Source of the DNA: Clostridiales bacterium
Lineage (GTDB): Bacteria > Bacillota > Clostridia > Peptostreptococcales > Anaerovoracaceae
Reading direction: 5' to 3'
Assembly (NCBI GenBank): GCA_012735145.1
Contig: JAAYIA010000027.1
Coordinates: forward strand, 1-38,120
Length of the DNA stretch: 38,120 nucleotides
Below are positions 18,245 to 26,669 of this stretch, in pieces. The position numbers and the translations under genes were made by a program. Positions within the stretch are counted from its first letter, which is position 1; each line of letters begins with the position of its first letter. Below the pieces are notes generated by a model, which did not search any database, was not told the DNA's origin, and saw only the letters and a program-made list of their open reading frames with translations.

Positions 18245-20238
18245 TGGAAGAAAATATAGAAAGAAATAATAATGAATACGAAATAATTGTTATAGGAGCA
18301 GGCCATGCAGGATGTGAGGCTGGTCTTATTGCATCTAGAATGGGTAAGAAAACTGCAATGTTTTGTACAGATATAGAATCCGTTGCAATGATGCCATGTA
18401 ATCCTTCAATTGGAGGAACAGGTAAAGGGCACCTTGTAAGAGAAATTGATGCATTAGGCGGAGAGATGGGTGTTAATACTGACAAAACATTAATACAATC
18501 TAAGATGTTAAATACATCTAAGGGTCCTGCAGTCCACTCTCTAAGAGTTCAGTCAGACAAAAGATGCTATCATGAAGAAATGCTCAAGACAGTAAAAAAT
18601 CAAGATAACCTTGATGTTATAGTTTCTGAAGTCGTTGATTTATTGATAGAAGAGAGTAATGTAGAAAAAGACATAGAAAATGAAGAAAAAACAATATCAA
18701 GAAAAAAAGTAATAGGGATAAAGACTGCTGATGGCAGGAAATTTCATTCGAAAGAAGTAATAATTTGCACCGGAACATTTCTTGGAGGAAAGATTTTTAT
18801 TGGAGATGAAGTTACTTTATCAGGTCCTGCAGGGATGAAGCCTGCCAATGAATTTGGAGAAAATCTTAAGAAAATGGGATTTGATGTTAGGAGATTTAAG
18901 ACAGGGACACCTGCAAGAATGCTAAGTGATACTATTGACTATAGTAAAATGAAAGAACAAAAAGGAGATGAAAATATAGTCCCTTTTAGTTTCTTGAATG
19001 AAGATAAAAATTTTGATATTGAACAGATTTCATGTTGGTTATCATATACGAATGAAACGACTCATAAAATAATACTTGAAAATATAGAAAAATCTGCTAT
19101 GTATTCAGGGAATATAGTTGGAGTTGGAGCAAGATACTGTCCGTCAATTGAGGATAAAGTTTCTCGATTTAAAGACAGAAAAAGACATCAACTTTTTGTT
19201 GAACCTGAGGGAAGAGATACTAAATGGAGTTATATACAAGGCATGAGTTCGAGTCTTCCTTTAGATATTCAGCACCAATTTTATGCATCAATACCGGGTT
19301 TAGAACATGCGGAAATTATAAGACCTGCATATGCGATAGAATATGATTGTATTGACCCAACTACACTAAAGCCAAGCCTTGAAAGTAAGTTGTTCGAAGG
19401 TTTGTTCTGTGCAGGACAATTTAATGGAAGCTCAGGATATGAAGAGGCTGCAGCTCAAGGTCTTATTGCTGGAATAAATGCTGTAAGAAAATTAAATAAG
19501 GAAACTCCATTAATACTTGGCAGAGACCAAGCTTATATTGGGGTGTTAATAGATGACCTTGTAACTAAAGGAACTAATGAGCCTTACAGGATGATGACAT
19601 CACGATCTGAATACCGGCTTCTATTAAGACAAGATAATGCTGACAGAAGGCTTACGGAGTTAGGATATAAGTATGGATCTGTAAATAATGATAGGTATGA
19701 TAGATACCAAAAGAAGAAAAAAAGAGTTGACAAAGAAATTGAAAGATTGAAGAGAGTAAAGATAGATTTAAAATTATTAAAAAGATTTCTAATAAAATAT
19801 GAGTGTGAAAATAAAAGTAATGAAATTAGTAAGGAAATTATCGCACGCCGAAGAAGTGATATAGAGGAAATGAACAATCAAGTTCTTGCAGATATATTGG
19901 CAAGACCAAGTATAAAGTATGTTGACCTCGCGGAAATTGACAATAATATGCCTTCATTGAGTATTAATGAACAAGCTGTTGTTGAGGTTATGATTAAGTA
20001 TAGTGGATATATTAAGAAGCAAAAAACTGAAGTTGAAAAACTTCACAATTTGGAAAGAAAAAAACTTAATGAAAAAATTGACTATAATTCAATAAGAGGT
20101 CTTCGAATAGAAGCAAGACAGAAACTAACAAAAATTAAACCTTTGACTATAGGGCAGGCAAGTAGAATTTCCGGGGTATCTCCGGCAGATATTAATGTAC
20201 TTCTTGTTTACTTAGAAAAAAACAGAAGAGAAAAATAA
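18244..20238 (+). CDS. mnmG: tRNA uridine 5-carboxymethylaminomethyl modification enzyme MnmG
   Basis: A 664-residue FAD-dependent partner of MnmE. The FAD dinucleotide motif is GAGHAGCEAG near residue 18, and PCNPSIGGTGKGHLVREIDALGG is a hallmark block. Other conserved pieces are KTGTPARM, GLFCAGQFNGSSGYEEAAAQGL and the C-terminal tRNA-binding helical region with RISGVSPADINVLL. I start at the ATG at 18244, whose A is the last base of the mnmE TAA. An in-frame TTG at 18229 has no advantage. A stretch at about 139-160 (EESNVEKDIENEEKTISRKK) is a charged insertion next to the FAD domain. rsmG follows after 9 bases. Confidence 0.98.
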   Translation: MEENIERNNNEYEIIVIGAGHAGCEAGLIASRMGKKTAMFCTDIESVAMMPCNPSIGGTGKGHLVREIDALGGEMGVNTDKTLIQSKMLNTSKGPAVHSLRVQSDKRCYHEEMLKTVKNQDNLDVIVSEVVDLLIEESNVEKDIENEEKTISRKKVIGIKTADGRKFHSKEVIICTGTFLGGKIFIGDEVTLSGPAGMKPANEFGENLKKMGFDVRRFKTGTPARMLSDTIDYSKMKEQKGDENIVPFSFLNEDKNFDIEQISCWLSYTNETTHKIILENIEKSAMYSGNIVGVGARYCPSIEDKVSRFKDRKRHQLFVEPEGRDTKWSYIQGMSSSLPLDIQHQFYASIPGLEHAEIIRPAYAIEYDCIDPTTLKPSLESKLFEGLFCAGQFNGSSGYEEAAAQGLIAGINAVRKLNKETPLILGRDQAYIGVLIDDLVTKGTNEPYRMMTSRSEYRLLLRQDNADRRLTELGYKYGSVNNDRYDRYQKKKKRVDKEIERLKRVKIDLKLLKRFLIKYECENKSNEISKEIIARRRSDIEEMNNQVLADILARPSIKYVDLAEIDNNMPSLSINEQAVVEVMIKYSGYIKKQKTEVEKLHNLERKKLNEKIDYNSIRGLRIEARQKLTKIKPLTIGQASRISGVSPADINVLLVYLEKNRREK

Positions 20239-20247
20239 GATAGAAAT

Positions 20248-20889
20248 ATGACAACAGAACTATTAATAAAAAAATATGGCAGTGATAAAGTTAAAGATAT
20301 GCTTTCATATATAGATATGATTCTTGATAGAAATAAGTATATAAATTTAACGGCCGTAAGAAACAAAGAAGACGCAATAGAAAAACATATAGTGGACTCT
20401 CTTATTATTACAGATATTCCAGAGTATATTTCGTCAGATAACATTATAGATGTAGGCACAGGTGCAGGGTTTCCGGGGATTCCTCTTGCAATAGCTAGTC
20501 CAGAGAAAAATTTTGTTCTTTTAGACTCCACATTAAAAAGACTTAAAGTTATTGAAGAATTTGCAGAAGAGTTAGATATACAAAATATAAGAACAGTGCA
20601 TGCAAGAGCTGAGGAAATAGGAAGAAAGGAAGAGTATAGAGAGCAATTTGATATATGTATCTCTCGTGCAGTAGCTAATCTTAAAAAGCTTTCTGATTGG
20701 TGCTTGCCGTTTGTAAAAATAGGAGGTAGTTTTATTGCATACAAGGGAGATAATTATATTGAAGAGATAGAAGAAGCAAAAAAAAATATTAGAATGCATG
20801 GAGGAAAAATAGAAAAGATTGTTAGACTCCCATATAATGAAAATTCAATTTCTGGACATGTTTTGGTAATTATCAAAAAAATCAAATAA
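20248..20889 (+). CDS. rsmG: 16S rRNA (guanine-527-N7)-methyltransferase RsmG
   Basis: A 213-residue SAM-dependent methyltransferase that modifies the 530 loop of 16S rRNA. It shows LTAVRNKEDAIEKHIVDSL, then the SAM-binding DVGTGAGFPGIPLAI, LLDSTLKRLKVIEE and the catalytic-region ISRAVANL. Length is slightly below the usual roughly 240 residues. It lies 9 bases after mnmG and is the last gene of the mnmE-mnmG-rsmG operon. A parS site begins two bases after its stop, followed at once by a terminator. Confidence 0.97.
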   Translation: MTTELLIKKYGSDKVKDMLSYIDMILDRNKYINLTAVRNKEDAIEKHIVDSLIITDIPEYISSDNIIDVGTGAGFPGIPLAIASPEKNFVLLDSTLKRLKVIEEFAEELDIQNIRTVHARAEEIGRKEEYREQFDICISRAVANLKKLSDWCLPFVKIGGSFIAYKGDNYIEEIEEAKKNIRMHGGKIEKIVRLPYNENSISGHVLVIIKKIK

Positions 20890-20891
20890 AA

Positions 20892-20907
20892 AGTTTCACG
20901 TGAAACA
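20892..20907. other. parS: parS centromere site
   Basis: AGTTTCACGTGAAACA matches the 16-base parS consensus TGTTTCACGTGAAACA at 15 positions. The inner 14 bases are a perfect palindrome. It lies between rsmG and the parA promoter, close to the genes for the proteins that bind it, and about 7.7 kb from oriC. It is the only clear copy in the window. Confidence 0.95.
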
Positions 20908-20913
20908 TAAAAT

Positions 20914-20956
20914 AAAGTATCCTGTGCCTTAATCAAGAGGTACAAGATACTTTTTT
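20914..20956 (+). terminator. Terminator of the mnmE-mnmG-rsmG operon
   Basis: AAAGTATCCTGTGCC (20914-20928) pairs with GGTACAAGATACTTT (20939-20953), with one C-A mismatch and one G-T pair, then Ts to 20956. The loop is 10 nt. It directly follows parS, so parS lies inside the transcribed tail of rsmG. Confidence 0.88.
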
Positions 20957-21010
20957 AACACATTTAAGGTCATACACTCACAAAAAACACATAGTATTAG
21001 TGGAAAAAAC

Positions 21011-21040
21011 TGGAAAAGATCATCAAAAATGAAGTATAAT
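21011..21040 (+). promoter_or_regulatory. parAB promoter
   Basis: TATAAT at 21035-21040 with a weak TGGAAA at 21011-21016 (18-base spacer). The expected start is near 21047, with AAGGAGG at 21072-21078 before the parA ATG. No parS copy overlaps it; the nearest is about 100 bases upstream. Confidence 0.55.
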
Positions 21041-21084
21041 ATCTGGAAGTGTTTAATCGGGTAGTGTGCCCAAGGAGGTAATGG

Positions 21085-21870
21085 ATGAGTAAAGCTATTG
21101 CTATTTTTAACCAAAAAGGCGGAGTTGGAAAAACAACAACAAATATCAATCTCGCAGCATGTCTCGCACATATGGGCAAGAAGGTTCTTATGGTAGACAT
21201 TGATCCGCAAGGAAATACAACAAGTGGGATAGGTATAAAAAAAAGAAAACTCAAAGTTACTTTATATGATGCTCTTATTGATAGCTCCTTAGATGTTAGC
21301 AAGGTCATTCTTCCTACAAATACTGAAAATCTTTTTCTTCTTCCGGCAAGTGTAGATTTGGCAGGAGCAGAAGTAGAATTGGCAACACTTGAAGGTAGAG
21401 AGAGAAAACTCAAAAGAATTATCGATGAAGTTAAACACGATTATGATTATATATTGGTAGACTGTCCACCTTCCCTTGGAATCCTTACGTTAAACTCCTT
21501 AACAGCAGTGGACAGCGTGTTAATTCCTATTCAATGTGAATTTTATGCTTTAGAGGGAGTAAGCCAACTAATAAGCACAATAGAGATGGTTAAAAAAAGA
21601 CTTAATCCTAATCTATATATAGATGGAGTTATTCTTAGCATGTTTGATGGCAGGACAAATTTATCTCAGGCTGTGGTAGAAGATGTGCGAAATTTTTTTG
21701 GTAAGGCAATGTATAATACTATTATTCCTAGGAATGTAAGGTTGGCAGAAGCTCCAAGTTATGGCGTTTCGATTATTACCTATGATCCTACTGCCCCCGG
21801 AGCCAAAGCATACCAAGAATTTACTAAGGAATTCTTAGCAAGAGAGAAAACAAGAAAGAGCGAGAAATAG
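21085..21870 (+). CDS. parA: Chromosome-partitioning ATPase ParA (Soj)
   Basis: A 261-residue deviant-Walker ATPase. The Walker A box is KGGVGKTT (11-18) with the signature Lys, the ATP-binding Asp lies in VDIDPQGN, and DCPPSLGILTLN is the Walker B region. It binds DNA non-specifically as an ATP dimer and works with ParB at parS; in B. subtilis Soj also regulates DnaA, relevant to the origin 8 kb away. An ATG at 21081 reads only three codons, so 21085 is the start, 6 bases after AAGGAGG. parB follows after 2 bases. From here on GC content is clearly higher than in the dnaA-rsmG block. Confidence 0.97.
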   Translation: MSKAIAIFNQKGGVGKTTTNINLAACLAHMGKKVLMVDIDPQGNTTSGIGIKKRKLKVTLYDALIDSSLDVSKVILPTNTENLFLLPASVDLAGAEVELATLEGRERKLKRIIDEVKHDYDYILVDCPPSLGILTLNSLTAVDSVLIPIQCEFYALEGVSQLISTIEMVKKRLNPNLYIDGVILSMFDGRTNLSQAVVEDVRNFFGKAMYNTIIPRNVRLAEAPSYGVSIITYDPTAPGAKAYQEFTKEFLAREKTRKSEK

Positions 21871-21872
21871 AT

Positions 21873-22862
21873 ATGGCAAGAAAACCAGGATTAGGAAGAG
21901 GGCTTGACGCTCTCTTTGCTGATGTAGCACCTGTAAGTGAGGAAGAATATATTCAAGACGATAGGCAACTCATAGATGAGTCGAATGCGACAGAAATATT
22001 AACTGCTGCTACAAATGTGAAGGGAGAGAAAAAAGCATCAACGTCGGAAGTGCAAGAAAAGGATAGAGTACTATATATTGATATCAATGATATCAAGCCA
22101 AACAGTGCGCAGCCAAGGGTGAATTTTGATGAAAGCAAACTTAATGAACTGGCAGAGTCAATCAGAATCAATGGCGTTATACAGCCGCTGATAGTGCGTA
22201 GAGGAAAGAACGGTTATGAGATTGTTGCAGGAGAAAGACGATGGAGAGCATCTCGTATAGCCGGACTCAAGAAAGTGCCATGCATCACTCGAGACTTTGA
22301 TGACAGACAAAATGCTATCGTTGCTATCATTGAGAATATGCAAAGAGAGGATCTTGATCCAATAGAGGAAGCTATGGGACTTCGTTCAATGACTGAGAAG
22401 TATGGATTTACACAAGAACAGATTTCATCTTCTTTGGGTAGAAGTCGTACATACATTGCAAACAGCATGAGACTCCTCAAACTTCCTAAAGAAATACAAC
22501 AATACGTATCTAGCGGACAAATGTCTGCAGCTCACGGAAGAACTATAATTAATATAACTGATGCTGATAAACAAAGAGAAATTGCAGAAAAGATTATAAG
22601 AAAAGATTTGTCTGTCAGAGCAACAGAAAAGCTGGCAGATAAGATAAAAGATGAACTTAAACCGGATCGCAAGAAAAGAAGTAAGAAAGAAGAAAATAGC
22701 AAGACCGATGATGTTCTTGCTGTGGAAGCGGAGTTAAGGAGATTGCTCGGGACTAAGGTGAATATTATCTCCGAAAATAACAAGGGAAAAATTGAGATAG
22801 AATATTATAGTATTGATGAGTTAAATAGACTAATCGATATTTTGAGAGACTTCGCAAAGTAG
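21873..22862 (+). CDS. parB: Chromosome-partitioning protein ParB (Spo0J)
   Basis: A 329-residue parS-binding CTPase. The N-terminal KPGLGRGLDALF is the usual ParA-stimulating segment. IKPNSAQPR begins the N-terminal domain, GERRWRA (120-126) is the CTP-binding GERRxRA box, and IIENMQREDLDPIEEA follows. A helix-turn-helix is at about 165-200 (FTQEQISSSLGRSRTYIANSMRLL), and a C-terminal dimerisation part is at about 275-329. It spreads from parS and helps load SMC. The stop TAG is in the same frame as the downstream gdpP-like gene, 24 bases before its ATG. Confidence 0.97.
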   Translation: MARKPGLGRGLDALFADVAPVSEEEYIQDDRQLIDESNATEILTAATNVKGEKKASTSEVQEKDRVLYIDINDIKPNSAQPRVNFDESKLNELAESIRINGVIQPLIVRRGKNGYEIVAGERRWRASRIAGLKKVPCITRDFDDRQNAIVAIIENMQREDLDPIEEAMGLRSMTEKYGFTQEQISSSLGRSRTYIANSMRLLKLPKEIQQYVSSGQMSAAHGRTIINITDADKQREIAEKIIRKDLSVRATEKLADKIKDELKPDRKKRSKKEENSKTDDVLAVEAELRRLLGTKVNIISENNKGKIEIEYYSIDELNRLIDILRDFAK

Positions 22863-22886
22863 AGACAATCAAAGAGGTTTAGAAAA

Positions 22887-24641
22887 ATGGATACTAATTA
22901 TGTAAGCCAGATTCCGTTACCGGCACTAGTCGTAGGAAATGACAGCATCATAAAAACCGCTAATCATCTTATGAAGAATGTTATCGTATATGAGGATATT
23001 GAGGGAGCCAACTTTTTTGCTTTAACCGGTATAAGAAGAGAAGTTTTGATGAAGGTGAACGATGAAGAAACTTTCATAACAAGAAATGACAGAACTTTCA
23101 AGCTGAGGATTAATGAAGATGCTGATATTGAAGAGGATATCGTTATTTTCTTTGATGAGATAACCGAAAAAGAGATTTTAAAGCGTAGGCTTGAGAGCGA
23201 TAAGACGGTGATGCTTTTTATTAATATCGATAACTATGATGCTTTGATTTCAAGCTCTACAGAGGATAGTAGGAGAATAGTCCCTTCACAAATTGAAGGA
23301 ATTGTACGTAAATGGGGAGATTCTTTTGATTCACCAATATTGAATATCGATGACGATAGATACATTATGTATACGAATCATGGAAATCTCGATAGAATGT
23401 TAGAAGAAAATTTTAGCGTTCTTGATGAAGTTAGAAAAATAGAGGGACAGATTGATTTCCCTGTTTCAATTAGCATCGGAATTGGTTCGTCCGAGATATC
23501 TATGCAAGAGTCGATGACTCTTGCGGAGGCTGCACTAGAATTGGCTCTCGGAAGAGGAGGAGATCAAGCAGTCTTTAAAAATGATGATCGGACCAAATAT
23601 TTTGGAGGAACACTTCAAACTTTGGAGAAAAACAATAGGGGAAAATCAAGAGTGATTGCCCACGCCATGAAAACACTTATAAATGATGCGGATAATGTAT
23701 TCATTATGGGACACAGATGGCCGGATATGGATGCATTTGGATCAGCAATCGGAGCTTACTGCATTTGCAGACATCTGGGAGCTGAAGCATATATAGTTAT
23801 AGATAAATATAATGATGCTTTGGACACAATTTACGAGCAGGCAGAAGAAACTGAAGCATATAAGTTTATTAAATCGGACCGAGCTCTTCGCATGAGCACT
23901 CCAAATTCTCTGCTGATAGTCGTTGATGTAAATAGGCCCGGATTAGTAGAGAGTAAAGAACTTCTTGATTCAATGTCGAACATAGTAATTATTGATCATC
24001 ATAGATTAACAGAAGATTCTATTGAAAATGCTACAGTTGCATATATTGAGTCTTATGCATCATCGGCAAGTGAATTGATGGCAGAGCTCCTACAGCATTT
24101 TTCACCAAGAAGATTTATCAATAAATTTGAAGCAGAGGCAATGCTTGCAGGAATAATGGTTGATTCAAATAACTTCTCCGGTCGCACTGGGGTAAGGACA
24201 TTTGAGGCGGCGGCGTGGCTCAAAAGAGCGGGAGTTGACACCACTGAAGTTAAGAGGTTTTTTCAGATGGAAAAATCAGACTTCACCTCCAAAGCAAATG
24301 CAATAGCTAAAGCGGAATTTACCGATGAAGGGATAGCGTTTGCAATAACAAAAACTCACATGGGATCAACGCAAGTAATAAATGCACAGGTAGCAGATGA
24401 ACTGCTTATGGTCAAAGGTGTCAAAGCGACATTCGTTCTTGGAGCCGATGAAACGGGACAGACTCTTATAAGTGCGAGATCTATAGGAGCCGTAAATGTT
24501 CAAACCTTGATGGAGGTATTTAACGGAGGCGGACATTTTTCATCGGCTGGAGCACAGGTGAAAGATTCAATTGAGAATGTAGAAGAAGTTCTCAAAAAAC
24601 ACATTAAAGAATATTTGATTAAGGAAAACACCGATCAGTAA
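22887..24641 (+). CDS. gdpP: GdpP-type cyclic-di-AMP phosphodiesterase without membrane anchor
   Basis: A 584-residue protein with the GdpP order PAS-like (about 5-90), degenerate GGDEF (about 100-235), DHH (about 255-430) and DHHA1 (about 480-580). It is expected to hydrolyse c-di-AMP to pApA. Metal-binding motifs are intact: HRWPDMD (276-282), the Asp in VVDVNRP (347), DHH (370-372) and VDSNNF (Asp426); GGGHFSSAG (547-555) is the DHHA1 block. Usual GdpP is about 650-660 residues and starts with two membrane helices. Here the protein starts at the PAS domain, and an in-frame stop (that of parB) 24 bases upstream leaves no room for helices. AGAGG precedes the ATG. rplI and dnaB follow, as usual for gdpP. 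Confidence 0.92.
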   Translation: MDTNYVSQIPLPALVVGNDSIIKTANHLMKNVIVYEDIEGANFFALTGIRREVLMKVNDEETFITRNDRTFKLRINEDADIEEDIVIFFDEITEKEILKRRLESDKTVMLFINIDNYDALISSSTEDSRRIVPSQIEGIVRKWGDSFDSPILNIDDDRYIMYTNHGNLDRMLEENFSVLDEVRKIEGQIDFPVSISIGIGSSEISMQESMTLAEAALELALGRGGDQAVFKNDDRTKYFGGTLQTLEKNNRGKSRVIAHAMKTLINDADNVFIMGHRWPDMDAFGSAIGAYCICRHLGAEAYIVIDKYNDALDTIYEQAEETEAYKFIKSDRALRMSTPNSLLIVVDVNRPGLVESKELLDSMSNIVIIDHHRLTEDSIENATVAYIESYASSASELMAELLQHFSPRRFINKFEAEAMLAGIMVDSNNFSGRTGVRTFEAAAWLKRAGVDTTEVKRFFQMEKSDFTSKANAIAKAEFTDEGIAFAITKTHMGSTQVINAQVADELLMVKGVKATFVLGADETGQTLISARSIGAVNVQTLMEVFNGGGHFSSAGAQVKDSIENVEEVLKKHIKEYLIKENTDQ

Positions 24642-24825
24642 GATTGATAAAATATAATTAGTCAGTTTCTAGAAAGCACAACAGGTTAAGAAAAAGTTTT
24701 CTTAAATAAATATAAGTATATTATGAAAACTTTAATAATATTATGAAAATAAGCATTACTACGACTAAATATTTTGAAAGACTTTAAAAATATTCAAGTC
24801 GAAGAAAAAAGAGAAGAGGAAAAAA
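24642..24825 (+). other. gdpP-rplI gap with inverted repeats (possible rplI leader)
   Basis: No gene is seen in this 184-base AT-rich gap. It holds a perfect 9-base palindrome with a 2-base loop (TTAAGAAAA, 24686-24694, with TTTTCTTAA, 24697-24705), which lacks a T tract. TATTATGAAAA is repeated (about 24718 and 24739). A two-part inverted repeat has CGACT (24762-24766) with AGTCG (24797-24801) and, inside, AATATTTT (24768-24775) with AAAATATT (24787-24794). That repeat ends 24 bases before the rplI ATG, so it could shape the leader. GAGGAA is the ribosome site. Confidence 0.5.
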
Positions 24826-25275
24826 ATGGAAGTAATTTTGAAAAAAGATGTTAAAGGAACGGGTAAAGAAGGTGACCTTGTTACAGTAAGCCCCGGATTT
24901 GCACGCAACAAACTTATTCCAAGCGGAGTGGCTGTAGAGGCAACGGAAGCGAATAAAAGGGCTCTGGCTCGAGAGAAGGCTAATCTTGCACAGAAAATAG
25001 CGGAAGAAAAGATGACTGCGGAAAATCTGGCAAAATCACTGCGAGCAAAGACAATTACAGTAAAAACAAAAGTTGGAGAAAATGGGAAGCTTTTCGGCTC
25101 CATAACCTCTATGGATATAGCAAATGCAATTAACAGCCAGACTGGCTATGAAATAGATAAGAAAAAAATTGTTTTAGATAAACCAATCAAAGAAGTAGGC
25201 CTAACACAGGTAGATATTAAGCTCTATCCTGAAGTAACAGCAGTAGTGAAAATAAAAATCGAGGGTGGCAAGTAA
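24826..25275 (+). CDS. rplI: 50S ribosomal protein L9
   Basis: A 149-residue L9 of normal length. The N-terminal RNA-binding domain starts MEVILKKDVKGTGKEGDLVTVSPGFARN with the family signature around VSPGFARNKLIPSG. A long connecting helix (about 42-75) and the C-terminal domain with GKLFGSITSMDIANAI follow. It binds 23S rRNA at the base of the L1 stalk. It sits between gdpP and dnaB, a conserved Firmicute arrangement, and dnaB begins 15 bases after its stop. Confidence 0.98.
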   Translation: MEVILKKDVKGTGKEGDLVTVSPGFARNKLIPSGVAVEATEANKRALAREKANLAQKIAEEKMTAENLAKSLRAKTITVKTKVGENGKLFGSITSMDIANAINSQTGYEIDKKKIVLDKPIKEVGLTQVDIKLYPEVTAVVKIKIEGGK

Positions 25276-25290
25276 GAACCGGAGTAAGCT

Positions 25291-26664
25291 ATGAATGATG
25301 AGAAAAACATTAATACCTATCTTCTGCCGGCAGATATTGAAGCGGAAAAAGCTGTACTTGGAGCGATGCTCAAAAGTGGTGATGCCAGAGCCGATGTTAG
25401 TAGTATCTTGAGAGAAGAAGATTTTTATTTGACCGAACATAGAGAAATATATAAGACAATCCTTGAGATGGAACATAGGTCAATAGGAGTTGACCTTATG
25501 ACGGTGTTTTCTGAACTTAAGCGCCGCAAAACAGCAGAAATAGTCGGAGGATTGACATACCTTAGCAGGCTTATTGATGAAACAATAGTCGTTTCTAATG
25601 CAAAATTTTATGCGGGGACGGTATTAGATAAATCAAAGATGAGACAGCTGATAAATGAGGCTGATCGCATCAAAGAGGCTGCATATTCAGATGAGCTGCC
25701 GCCTGAAGATATACTGGATAATGCAGAACAGAGTATTCTTGAAATTGCTCATAAGGCACAGAGAAGCAATTATACAGATATTAACGAGATTCTTGTTGAA
25801 AACATACAGGAAATACAAGAACTGGAGAAGAATAAAGGAACAATCCAAGGAATAGAAACAGGTTTTAAGAAAGTAGATGAAATTCTTGGAGGATTTCAGA
25901 AGACAGATTTGATAATTTTGGCGGCAAGGCCAGGTGTCGGCAAAACGGCATGGGCACTTAATATAGCGGAGCATGCAGCTTCACTAGGAAATAAAGTAAT
26001 AGTATTTAGTCTTGAGATGGCAAATACACAGCTTGGACAAAGATTGTTGTCGATGACGGCTAATGTACCGCTTGAAAATATAAGAAACGGAAATATTTCT
26101 GCAGAAGACTGGGAAAGCTTGAGCGAAGCACAAGATAGTTTCTATGGACTTGATTTGGTTGTAGATGAAACCTCTGTTATTACTCCTATAGAAATGAAAA
26201 ATAAGTGTCGCCGGTTCAAACAGGAAAGAGGTGGCCTGGATCTGGTTGTAATAGACTATCTACAACTCATGAGTATGGGAGGCTATCGTATAGAACAAAG
26301 AGAAAAAGAAATTGCTGCAATTACAAGATCCGTTAAAATAATGGCAAAAGAATTGGGTTGCGCCGTGATACTCCTTTCGCAGCTCTCAAGAGGGCCGGAA
26401 CAAAGAGGAGGGGATCATATGCCAAAGCTCTCCGATTTAAGAGATTCTGGAGCGATTGAGCAGGATGCAGATATAGTCATTTTTCTAAGAAGAGCTGACT
26501 ATTATGAAAGTGAAACCGATCCAGCGAATATTGACGCAACGACGGGATTGACGTGCCAGGTTAATATTGCAAAGCACAGAAATGGGCCTACAGGTATCGC
26601 AACACTGGCATGGATACCAAGATATACAAAGTTTGCAAATCTTGCCGTAGGATACGAGGAGTAA
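25291..26664 (+). CDS. dnaB: Replicative DNA helicase
   Basis: A 457-residue DnaB-family hexameric helicase (called DnaC in B. subtilis). The N-terminal domain (about 10-115) starts LPADIEAEKAVLGAMLKSG. The RecA-like domain has Walker A ARPGVGKT (212-219), FSLEM, Walker B VVIDYLQLM, and KLSDLRDSGAIEQDAD with the arginine-finger region. It unwinds DNA at the fork and recruits primase. AGTAAG/GGAG lies before the ATG. A DnaD-type protein gene follows 5 bases after its stop, so helicase and its loading partner are probably co-translated. Confidence 0.98.
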   Translation: MNDEKNINTYLLPADIEAEKAVLGAMLKSGDARADVSSILREEDFYLTEHREIYKTILEMEHRSIGVDLMTVFSELKRRKTAEIVGGLTYLSRLIDETIVVSNAKFYAGTVLDKSKMRQLINEADRIKEAAYSDELPPEDILDNAEQSILEIAHKAQRSNYTDINEILVENIQEIQELEKNKGTIQGIETGFKKVDEILGGFQKTDLIILAARPGVGKTAWALNIAEHAASLGNKVIVFSLEMANTQLGQRLLSMTANVPLENIRNGNISAEDWESLSEAQDSFYGLDLVVDETSVITPIEMKNKCRRFKQERGGLDLVVIDYLQLMSMGGYRIEQREKEIAAITRSVKIMAKELGCAVILLSQLSRGPEQRGGDHMPKLSDLRDSGAIEQDADIVIFLRRADYYESETDPANIDATTGLTCQVNIAKHRNGPTGIATLAWIPRYTKFANLAVGYEE

Positions 26665-26669
26665 AAAAT

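Noticed and set aside
22860-22889. parB stop TAG in the same frame as gdpP, suggesting a readthrough fusion
   Set aside because: gdpP has its own ribosome site and ATG, and nothing around the TAG suggests programmed readthrough.
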